Shown here in pieces: positions 10,191 to 20,317 of a DNA stretch of 64,000 nt (its first letter is position 1; the number at the start of each line of letters is the position of its first letter). The notes beneath the pieces are model-generated. The model had not been told where the DNA came from and made no database searches. It saw nothing but the letters and a program-made list of their open reading frames with translations. The DNA comes from Pteria penguin (Eukaryota > Mollusca > Bivalvia > Pterioida > Pteriidae), in NCBI GenBank assembly GCA_035048485.1, contig CM068590.1:7136329-7200328 (forward strand), given 5' to 3'. The position numbers and the translations under genes are program-made.

Positions 10191-11390
10191 CCTTTAATCA
10201 CAAACGGTGACTGGGTATGTTGACTCAACACCTCATTTAGTAGATGACACATTCTTAGCTTAGAAGATTTGAAAATCAAAAGTAAATCAATATAATGCGA
10301 AGTGCTTTGAAACTATCACGTTCAAACGACTTATATAGAAACAAAGAAAATTCTAATATTAGATTTTTTTTTATTTAGACTAGAGTAGCATAGATTTATT
10401 AATTTGATATAACAAAGATGATAGTCCTATTGTTTTGATTAATCTTATTTTGATTTGTTTTGTACTTCAAACATTAACACCACTTGTACTTGACAAGATT
10501 ATCCAAATATTATTTGTTTTTCAGTTTTTGAAATAATTACAAATTTGCTTTCAATAGAAGTCTGAATTGCATTTGAGCCCAGCATATTTTGTTTACATTG
10601 ACTTGCAGTTAATCTTTGTAAGTTTTGATAATGTTATTTCTTTCAATGTATGACAAAAAATAAAAACCCAAAACAACAAAACAAAACAAAACAAACACTC
10701 TTGCATGCTAGACAAATGTTCAATTTTTTTTCTATTATTTATTTAAGTGTTTTCACAAATAAAAGTTTTTCATCTGATCTGTATATCAGTTCTATTTATA
10801 ATTATTTTCAAGGATCAGTAAGAAATTAAGAATACAGCAATGGACTTTCAACATACTTGGTGTGTTACACTTGCCTTAGCTAACGCGGTAATTTTCATCA
10901 TTACGTAATGTGTATTTCAATGAAAGTGTAAAATGCTTGGTATGAAATGGCTGAACACATAGCATTAAACTTTACTATCATTCTGTCTGTCTGTGATAAC
11001 TAGACATGCATCGAGTCTTTTCATTAAGCAGAGTTATTTCCCATTTGAGACGGTATCTGACGTAAAACAATTATGACGTCATCAATTTCCTATGAAAACG
11101 TCATTTGTGGACTATCATTTCCCTGAGTTTTAGATCAGTTTCCATAGAATTTGATGACGTCATAAGTGTCTGTATAACGAAAAGACTGAATAATGTGCAA
11201 TGACTTTCCTGCCAGCTAAAATATTTTGTGAATTAATTAAAAGCACAACCAGACAGGAGATGCTTACTACTCCCTTATAACTTGTCTCATATCTAATTTT
11301 CATATGCATCTTCAATAAACTTTTCAGACCCTTTTTATGTCACCTGAAAAACAAAACGACTTTGGGATCCATTTTTCCGTTATCCATCTG
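10191..11390. other. AT-rich noncoding stretch
   Basis: No gene or clear repeat apart from a short AAAAC run near 10665-10695 and several TGACGTCA-like palindromes around 11070-11165 (ATGACGTCAT occurs twice). Whether those are CRE-type sites is unknown. Confidence 0.4.
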
Positions 11391-11393
11391 CCG

Positions 11394-11655
11394 AGGGGGA
11401 TATCTCAGATCTGCCGAGGGAATATCTCAAATCTGTGGAGGGGATATCTCAGATCTGCCGAGGGGATATCTCAGATCTGCCGAGGGGGAATATTTCAGAT
11501 CTGCCGAGAGGGATATCTCTGATCTGCCAAGGGAATATCTCAGATCTGCCGAAGGGATGCCTCAGATTTGCCGAGGGGGATATCAGATCTGCCGAGGGGA
11601 TATCTCAGATCTGCCGAGGGGATATCTCAGATCTCCGGAGGGGATATCTCAGGGT
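11394..11655. repeat. Minisatellite, about 23-bp unit, about 11 copies
   Basis: The unit GGGGATATCTCAGATCTGCC plus GAG recurs with length variants of 22-26 bp. Each unit contains the 6-bp palindromes GATATC and AGATCT. Several open frames run through the array, but they are by-products of the repeat. Confidence 0.9.
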
Positions 11656-12089
11656 AATTGAGAATGGATGTTATAACTTTCGCTTCTCTGCTTTACTTCT
11701 TTTCAAAACCTTTATAATAATCAAAATGAAAACAAACCCCATGAATGAATTTTGAATGCAGTGTGCCACAACCAACCATTACCGTCAGTTTCTGTTCATA
11801 CATATATCCATGTATATAGCTTGTGTCATTTGATAACTTTTGATACTCCTGAACAAAATGATCACATGACAACTATGTTTCTCCCCCAAATCCGAGAAAA
11901 CCCGTGTTTGTAGCAGTAGATGTATCGTACAATCACCTGGATCGACTAAAGTGACGGACTTCAATTTAGAAAAAATGTAAACAATATACTTCAAGATATT
12001 TGTTTTTAAATATTAAAATCAAACAGCTTTTGCGTTTAATCTTATTATCGTCACTAATAATTGCAAATATACATTCTTACATCTTACTG

Positions 12090-12860
12090 TGGTATATGTC
12101 TCTCCGAGGTACGACGTAACGTGGTGATCTTATCGTGGTGGGATACTCTTATTATGTCATATGCCTCTCCCAAGTACGGCTTGTCTTGGTAAGATATTCT
12201 CACTGAGGTATATGTCTCTCATAGGTATGGCGTGACGTGGTGATCATATCGTGGTGCATGAGATATTCTCACTATGGTAAATGTCTTTCCGAGGTACCAC
12301 GTGACATGGTGATCATATCATGGTGAAATATTCTCACTGTGGTATATGTCTCTCCGAGGTATTACGTGACGTGGTGATCATATCATGGTGAGACATTCTC
12401 ACTGTGGTATATATCTCTCGGGGATACAGCTTGTCGTGGTGATCACACCGGAGTGAGATATTCTCACTGGGGTATGTCTCTCCGAGGTAAGGCTTGACGT
12501 GGTGATCATATCATGGTGAGACATTCTCAATGTGGTATATGTCTCTCGGGGATACAGCTGGTCGCGGTGATCACACCGGAGTGAGATATTCTCACTGGGG
12601 TATGTCTCTCCGAGGTAAGGCTTGACGTGGTGATCATATCGTGGTGAGACATTCTCACTGTGGTATATGTCTCTCGGGGATACAGCTGGTCGCAGTGATC
12701 ACACCGGAGTGAGATATTCTCACTGGGGTATGTCTCTCCGAGGTAAGGCTTGACGTGGTGATCATATCGTGGTGAGATATTCTCATTGTGGTATATGTCT
12801 TTCCGAGGCACGGCATGATGTGGTGACGATATCGTGGTGAGATATTTTCACTGTGGCATG
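12090..12860. repeat. Minisatellite, about 64-bp unit with a 128-bp higher-order form
   Basis: About twelve units carry a TGTCTCTCCGAGG-like start, a GTGGTGATCATATCGTGGTG-like middle and a GAGATATTCTCACTGTGGTA-like end. Between about 12400 and 12790 two unit types alternate, marked by CTCTCGGGGATACAGC at 12415, 12543 and 12671, giving an exact 128-bp higher-order period. Confidence 0.85.
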
Positions 12861-12921
12861 CTGGATGGTGTGTGGACCTTAGGCTTGTGCACAGAATTCC
12901 GGATATGCTGGCGGCTAAGAC

Positions 12922-13885
12922 ACACACCTATCAGTGGACTGCTCTGACAAACACCTATCATTGGACTGCTCTGACACACACCTATCAGTGGACTGCTCTG
13001 ACACACACCTATCAGTGGACTGTTCTGACACACACCTATCAGTGGACTGTTCTGACACACACCTTTCAGTGGACTGCTCTGACACACACCTATCAGTGGA
13101 CTGCTCTGACACACACCTATCAGTGGATGGCGCTGACACACACCTATCAGTGGACTGCTCTGACACACACCTATCAGTGGACTGCTCTGTCACGCCTATC
13201 AGTGGACTGCGATGACATACCTAACAGTGGACTGCTCTGACACACACCTATCAGTGGATGGCTCTGACACACACCTATCAGTGGACGGCTCTGACACACA
13301 CCTATCAGTGGATGGCTCTGACACACACTTATTAGTGGACTGCTCTGACACACACCTATCAGTGGACTGCTCTGACACACACCTATCAGTGGACTGCTCT
13401 GACACACACCTATCAGTGGACTGCTCTGACACACACCTATCAGTGGACTGCTCTGACACACACCTATCAGTGGACTGCTCTGACACACACCTATCAGTGG
13501 ACTGCTCTGACACACACCTATCAGTGGACTGCTCTGACACACCTATCAGTGGACTGCTCTGACACACACCTATCAGTGGACTGCTCTGACACACACCTAT
13601 CAGAGGACTGCTCTGACACACCTGTCAGTGGACTGCTCTGACACACACCTATCAGTGGACTGCTCTGACACACACTTATCAGTGGACTGCTATGACACAC
13701 ACCTATCAATGGACTGCTCTGACACACACCTATAAGTGTACTGCTCAGACACACACCTATAAGTGGACTGTTCTGACACACCTATAAGTGGACTGCTCTG
13801 ACACACACCTATAAGTGGACTGTTCTGATACACCTATAAGTGGACTGCTCTGACACACCTATAAGTGGACTGCTCTGGCACACTA
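12922..13885. repeat. 27-bp minisatellite, about 35 copies
   Basis: The unit is ACTGCTCTGACACACACCTA followed by TCAGTGG. Most copies are identical or differ at one or two bases. Some are shortened by two bases (CACACCT for CACACACCT), and the 3' end has shifted to CTATAAG variants. Because 27 is divisible by three and the unit lacks stops in several frames, long open frames appear on both strands. I see no evidence that any is a gene. Confidence 0.95.
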
Positions 13886-14214
13886 TTCCGACATCAGAAC
13901 ATTTAACTGCATTTGTCTACCTATACATATCCCCCCTTTTTTGCCCATTGTTGATACAGGCTACCGGTATGCAATAAATTTAAAGCTTCAGTATTTATTG
14001 TCTTATTTAATAGTACCTTGTATCAGTTTTACACCCATCTTGAGTTTCTTTTTGTAGATGCTGCTTTGCCAAATTCCTTTAATCTAGATAATCCTATCTT
14101 ATTTAAAAGAAATATTATTACATTTTCATAACAGTCCTTTTGACAAAGGATTAAACACTGCATTGATTAGTAATCATGGTTTTGAGAGATCAGTGGGACA
14201 TCAATTTTTCCGTT

Positions 14215-14430
14215 AGGAGGCGGGGGGGGGGGGGGGCGGGGTTTGCACAAATGAAATTCAAGAATTACCCAAACACTCAGCTATTTTGAGATCCAGACCT
14301 GGAGTTTTACTGATATTATTTCAGCGTTTTCAACCTTATCATTAATACATGCCCTGTAAATTTTGTGGCGAAAAAAGAAGTGGGGGGGGGGATGCACGAC
14401 CCCCGACCCTCCTCTAAATCCGCCACTGGA
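14215..14430. mobile_element. GGCGGATCC-type element, copy 3
   Basis: It ends CTAAATCCGCCACTGG and contains the family's TCTGGAGTTTTAC-like and TTCAACCTTATCAT internal blocks. The left end is marked by a long G run at about 14220-14240 and lacks a clear CAGTGGCGG start. Confidence 0.5.
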
Positions 14431-14740
14431 CATAGTGTTATTCTAGTGTCGCATGGCGTTGCGCCAAATATGTAAATGTTCTCGTTCACATCGTTCCTAG
14501 TTTCATTGATGACATTGACGCTCTGTTGGAAGCATTTATATACAAACTACAAATCTGTAATAAGATGTTTTCTTAGTTGCTAGATGCTTTAACTTTCACA
14601 AAACTTGACATCTCATTCAAATCCGAGAAATATTTCATTGTATATAGGTTCGAATGATGTAAAAATGTTGTTGCCATTGCCATTATTATACTATAACAGG
14701 AGGGTTTAGCCCGCAGCCCTTAGGCATATCTTAACTCTGG

Positions 14741-14945
14741 TCAGTGGTGGATTCAGGATTTTCGAAAGGGTGGGGATGGGGAGGTGAAAATCAAGTATAA
14801 TGGGTATTTGGGTACCAAATCTGGAGTTTTACTCTTATTATTTGAATGTTTTCAACCTTATCATCTATATATGCTTTTTAGATTTGTGGCGAAAACGGGT
14901 GGGTGGGTGGTGCCTCCGTTTTGGATCTGCCATTGCTGGTTCCAA
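14741..14945. mobile_element. GGCGGATCC-type element, copy 4
   Basis: It begins CAGTGGTGGATTCAGGATTT and ends near TTTGGATCTGCCATTG. It shares the TTTTCAACCTTATCATCTAT block with the other copies. A short G-rich stretch near the right end matches the family's pattern. Confidence 0.55.
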
Positions 14946-15116
14946 TTCAAGGTTCCACTGTGAAGACGGACATAATAAGTGTAGTGCTGAAGTAAAACAA
15001 TTTATAGCACCTTTCATAAAAAGTTATCCCTAAGAAATTTTCATTAATATGCCTTTGATGTGTGTCTCTGTTTGAGTGTAGGGAAGGTGGGTGGGTGGGT
15101 GGTCATTATATTACTG

Positions 15117-15280
15117 GATAAAAAATGGTTATTACGAGTTCAGAAAGAAGTAATGACCGGATAAAAAGTTGTTATTACGAGATAAACATGGTTGTTACGA
15201 GATAAAAATCGTTGTTACGAATCAAGAAAGTCGTAAGTATGAGATAAAAAGTTGTTATTACGAGATAATTAGAGACTTAG
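15117..15280. repeat. Short irregular repeat with core TTACGAGATAAAAA
   Basis: Six or so copies of a GATAAAAA-GTTGTTATTACGA-like unit occur at 20-30-bp spacing. Similar short arrays are familiar from bivalve genomes, but I have not matched this one to a named family. Confidence 0.65.
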
Positions 15281-16365
15281 AAATGGAGAGAAACATTAAC
15301 TGACGTATTGATAGTTCTGTGGTGAGTGGATATTGATTAAAGATGGGTTCAATTTATTTGCACCTCTCTTTTAAATCAAATCAATTATACATATTTCTAA
15401 TTCTTGGTATCTGTACCTATCATCAGTTTTATCATATATATATTCAGATTAATTCTACATATCTCCGAATGAATTAAAGACAGGTATAGTTGAAAAATGG
15501 TGCCTTAATCTCATCGCTGGAATAATTATTATCACTATTTTCCTTGTGATTTTGAAATTACTGGTAAAAGGTGTATATGATGTCAGCCTGTAAAACTTAT
15601 TTGAAGATTTGAGTTCAAATCAAATATAAAATAATTATCAAAAGTTTTAATCTTCTCTCTAATTATGTTGTGATAACACATAATATAGAACTTGATGTAT
15701 TTTCTTCGTGCCAATGAACAAGGCCAGGATGAATTCTCAATCTTTGTGAAACAAATTGGTTATATACCTTGCTAAATGATCTAATATGGAATGGTCCTTA
15801 TTGAACAGTAACATACAAACTGATAATAAACTGCATACATGCATTCCCTTATAATAATGTCTGTTTTCATCAGACAGTGCTGTTGACTTTACATATTGAA
15901 TGCAAGAAACCAATTTAATGGGCTTTTGTTTTCAGCAATATGCCATAGAGTAATGAAATGTACTTGGCAAAGATGTAGGACGATACATACAGACGAGTGA
16001 TATACACAACAGACAGTGGCAAATTATGTAACATGTAACTGATAGAATTCACAAGCATGTTAGAATATTTTGATACTTATTTTGAACCCGGAAGGAAAGC
16101 TGCCAAGGATTTTTTTGTTTTGTTTACACGGAGGAGTTTTCCTAACACAGAAATATCAACATGACATGTATAAATCAATAACCGAAATTAATGCCATTAG
16201 ATTATTGAATTAGATTGTTATATTATTCCACAATGCTATTTCATTGGGAAAACCCAATGAAAAGATGGAAAGATAAAATCGAACAGAGAAACATATCTAC
16301 AAACAAAACAAAACAAAACAAAATAACAAACCTCCTCATTCAAGAAAAAATAAATAAATTAAAAA
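15281..16365. other. Noncoding stretch
   Basis: No gene, domain or notable repeat recognised beyond general AT richness and an AAAC-type run near 16300-16325. Confidence 0.4.
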
Positions 16366-16375
16366 TAAAAACAAA

Positions 16376-16389
16376 ATAATATAATAATA

Positions 16390-16440
<51 letters not shown>

Positions 16441-16493
16441 TAAATAAATAAATAACTAATAAATAAATAAATAACTAATAAATAAATAAATAG

Positions 16494-16549
<56 letters not shown>

Positions 16550-16590
16550 TATAATAATAATAATAATAATAAATTAATAGATAATAATGA
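16376..16590. repeat. (AAT)n / (AAAT)n compound microsatellite
   Basis: Long AAT runs (about 16395-16440 and 16495-16575) are separated by an AAAT/AACT block. The tyrosine-rich open frame over it is an artefact. Confidence 0.95.
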
Positions 16591-17529
16591 AAATAAAAAC
16601 CACTAAGGAGATCTCTAGGATAATACAGTAAAATCCTTAACGCTTTCACGCTTTTAGTAGAATTCAGTTTAGATTCGTCAGTAGAACATTCAGCAGCAGT
16701 ATGATTTTAAAATACCAAACATATGTAAGGACCGAGATCTTCGAAAATAAAAGTTGTAGTCATTCCATTGTTAGCGGTTTTACCATTTTCCAGGTTCTGT
16801 CACGCCAAACCAACATAATATATACATACACATTCTTCCAAGTGTCACAAAAGATATCAGTCTTTTTTATTTGAACTGATATTTACACATGTGTCTTCTA
16901 ATTTTATTTCCATTAGGCAAGTCATGTGAATGAAATTCTATTGAATCTACTCAGACATAAGTACATAGATCTGCTCTTCGTTTTGAATGATTGAAATTCT
17001 ATAACTTAAACATCATTGTTTTTACGCAGTCACATGATTTTGATGGTCATTCTTAAAAATTTCAAATGGAAATAAAAAAAACCCCATCAAAATATTCGAT
17101 TCCTAGCGGCAGTTGTAAATGCTATATTTAATGTACATGTAGTTATCAAATTTTGAATACACTTTAAAGAATTACAAAACTTAAGAATGAACTTACCATG
17201 ATTTAATACTCAAGTAGTAATTGTTATCATTCGGATTTTTTTTTTGTGTAAAATATTTCATAGGAATACAGATTGCAGAGGGGAGGGATGCAATTGACAA
17301 GTGCAAATCAGCAATTATTAGAGAATGATTGTGCTAATCAAATTAGAATGTGCACACTATAAAAGTTTTGTCCTCTTATGATTTTGGATTATTGACTTTC
17401 TTCGTGTTAAATTTACTATATCCATAATAATACTTTCAGTCACGATTTCATGAGGAAATTTCATCGTAAATAACTTTCACGATTTTTAGTGAAGTACATT
17501 TTCATTGCAAGATAGCTTACGATTCCAGT

Positions 17530-18165
17530 GACGGTTACCATTTGTGAGTGATGGGCTACCAATGAGATGAATTTATCTCATAGAGTGAAAATGAGGGACT
17601 ACTATTGAGATAAATTCATAAGGTAACTGATGGATTACCAATGAGATTAATATATTTCATTAGGTATAGGTAATGGATTACCAATATGATGCATCCTCTC
17701 ATTACTGTACGCGCTAGTCACTCTGGAAACTGGAAAATCTGGATTTTGAGTTATTCATCTTCAGAATAATTTCAAAAAAGCAAAACCTTTCGATAGATCT
17801 TGTTTAGTCGTAACTTTTGGTGTATGCTATATGTTTGTATAAAGAAGCGTTCATAATTTATAGAAAAAAAATCAATTTTAGATAGGGCGATTTCCATGTT
17901 AAATTTTGACGTGACGTCGCCAAGTTTCCCATAGACTCAATGTTAAACATCGGCGACGTCACGTCAAAATTAACACTTCTTCGTAGAAACATATAACATA
18001 CACCAAAAGTTACGACTAAACAAGATCTGTTGATTGATATTAATTTTGTAAAGCTATTTTAAAGATAAATAAGTGAAAATCCAGATTTTTCGGTTAACAA
18101 AGTGAGTGGCGCGGACAGTAGGCGTAATTTATGGGCTACCAATGTAAAGAGTTCAACACCCAGAT
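17530..18165. repeat. Degenerate tandem repeat of about 50-60 bp, split by an insertion
   Basis: Units containing GGGCTACCAATGAGAT or GGATTACCAATGAGAT and ATTTATCTCAT recur at about 17550, 17610, 17630 and 17670. After the 418-bp element at 17703-18120 the same unit resumes as ATGGGCTACCAATG (about 18132), so the element inserted into the array. Confidence 0.65.
17703..18120. mobile_element. 418-bp foldback element with about 150-bp inverted arms
   Basis: TACTGTACGCG at the left and its near complement CGCGGACAGTA at the right open and close an inverted repeat. It continues inward through CTGGATTTTGAGTTATTCAT-like, GATCTTGTTTAGTCGTAACT and TTTGACGTGACGTCGCC blocks, each with its reverse complement on the other side. 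The central loop is only about 30 bp. It is noncoding and MITE-like. No clear target duplication was seen, so the superfamily is unknown. Confidence 0.75.
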
Positions 18166-19050
18166 ATTCCACATAAGTAACCATAAAGGGCAATGAATAC
18201 TCTTGAAGGATAAACAAATATAACAGTTTTGTTACCACATGACAACTTCATATGCCAGACGAAATTACTTGTCTGACTGACAATCAGTTTATCCTGAATT
18301 TGTAACAAACAGTTTGTGGCAATCAATGTTGCGATGCTCTCAGGTATTTACTATGTAGATGTGGTAGTTACATATAAATGGGTTGATCAAATGTTGATAT
18401 ACCGTATCTTTCTTTGTTTTCACTTTCATTATCAAACTGGGACATATACTTTAGGGGTTAGAAGGAGCTGAGTGGGTTTTGTTTCTGAATGAGCTTTGAA
18501 GTGGTATACTGCAGCTCACTATTCAGAGAATCTTTACCTCAGGCTTGTCTGGGTTTATTTCAGCTCTATTCCGAGAGTGCCATATCAAAATTAACGTAAA
18601 TACCATAGAAAGATCAACGTCGTCTTTGTGACACTTCATCATTTGGAATCCTATCTGTTTGGTCTGGATTCTGTGGTCAAGTACAGGAATCAGGAATTAA
18701 TCGGCAGAGTTAATAACCTGCAAAGTATCATCCTATTTATACAGGACTCAAATGGTTGGTTTTACTTGTTTATTACAGCACAGCACCGTTCATGATATTG
18801 TAAAGTACAAAAACGAAAACATATCTTCGTTGAATGCATGAATTAGATGTTAATTATATATACATTTCAAGAAATATTAATAAAGTAATGCATTGAAATG
18901 TTCGATAATAAATAGATTGTCCATTTGCTGTTAATGCATCATCAACACAGGAAACAAACACACATACTGGTCGATCATAGTTTTAATGAACTCTTTAGAA
19001 TCTTTAATACCTAAAGGACGACATCTGTTCCAGTCAGTTTCTTTTTTCAA
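18166..19050. other. Noncoding stretch upstream of a minisatellite
   Basis: No gene or clear repeat seen. Confidence 0.4.
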
Positions 19051-19079
19051 TTGAAGGATACAGTGCAACGTTCATACAT

Positions 19080-19480
19080 CACTGACTATCGTTTTGCATC
19101 ACTGGCAACCATTCTGCATCACTGGCTATCGTTTTGCATCAACGGCTACTGTTTTGCATGGCTACAGTTTTGCATCACTAGCCGTTTGGAAGTGCACTGT
19201 TATACACATGTTATACACATGTATGATATTGATATATAATATTGATTTATTATATTCACACTGAACCATTATGTTCATTTTCACATTGTTATGTTCACAC
19301 TGAACCATTATGTTCATTCTCACATTGTTATGTTCACACTGAACCATTATGCTCATTCTCACATTGTTATGTTCACACTGAACGATTATGTTCATTCTCA
19401 CTTTTTTATATTCACACTGTACTGTTATACTCATTCTCACTTTGTTATATTCATATTTAACAGTTATGTCTATGCTCATG
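19080..19480. repeat. Two small tandem arrays (about 22 bp and 39 bp)
   Basis: From 19080 to 19175, a GCATCACTGGCTATCGTTTT-like unit recurs about five times. From 19250 to 19480, a 39-bp unit containing TTATGTTCACACTGAACCAT recurs about six times with increasing divergence to the right. Neither is coding. Confidence 0.8.
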
Positions 19481-20029
19481 TAGTTACATTCATTTTTTGT
19501 TCGTACTCATGGCGTTACTGATACACTTCAGTAGTTACACAACTTTCACAGAATTATACACATGTTCATATCAATAAAACCCACATTCATGTTATTTCGC
19601 CCAAACCGAAGTTCAAGAAATATGATGAAGGATTTTGAAACACACGGGAAATCTCTACATCACAATTTCATGATATTGAATACTGAATACTATAATCATT
19701 TCGCTGTCTTTGTACTGCATAGTTTAAAATCTATTTTGTCCCTGTACATTCTACTATTTTGGAACGACACATGACATTGCTCAAGCAGTTTTCAGCCATT
19801 ATTTGAAGTGATACGTCGGATTTACCGACACAGGTCGTATGCTGTATAGTCCGTAAATTATATGCCGATTATTCTCACATCAATTTACACATCATAAATG
19901 TTTCGAGTATTTCACATTAAGAGCGTCAAATGTCGAATTCCTTTGTAGCATATACCGTCCAATGTTGGAGTCTTCATTTCAATTATCACAACATATTATA
20001 TTTACACAAGCTCTATATCTTACATGCCA

Positions 20030-20317
20030 TCAAACATCAGATTCACCGAATTCAGCTGCACTTCTCATGTTACCCCTGTATTGGTAATGTCCACATGAAA
20101 AAAGCGAAAGTAGAAATGTCCGTACATGAGGTCTGAATTTTTTATTTAACAGGAAATAAATGGATGGGTTGATGAAAGTGGAAGACTTTGCAATCATGAC
20201 TGCAATCAATGTGAGCCTAACTGGAATGGTCTTGGCGTCTCCATAAGCCGTCCAGAAGCTGACCACAGCATAGAGTGACCACGTTCCGATGTATGCACAG
20301 CACATAGTGAATGTCAT
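20030..20317 (-). CDS. Opsin exon 5 (TM6, TM7, C-terminal tail)
   Basis: Residues 275-369 and the stop. The acceptor is TTTGCAG. TM6 reads CCAYIGTWSLYAVVSFW, with Leu where nearly all rhodopsin-class receptors have Pro. TM7 carries the retinal Lys (residue 318) in AVMIAKSSTFINPSIY, then NKKFRP. The short tail has a Cys (SLFSCGHY) that could be palmitoylated. Confidence 0.9.
   Translation of the reverse strand: MTFTMCCAYIGTWSLYAVVSFWTAYGDAKTIPVRLTLIAVMIAKSSTFINPSIYFLLNKKFRPHVRTFLLSLFSCGHYQYRGNMRSAAEFGESDV

Noticed and set aside
12848..13781. Several 90-140-codon frames on both strands
   Set aside because: All are readings of the 27-bp minisatellite in different frames; equal openness on both strands argues against coding.
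12090..13885. Possible CRISPR array
   Set aside because: Units are directly adjacent with no unique spacers, there are no cas genes, and the surrounding DNA is eukaryotic.
16359..16649. 96-codon tyrosine-rich frame
   Set aside because: Translation of an AAT microsatellite.
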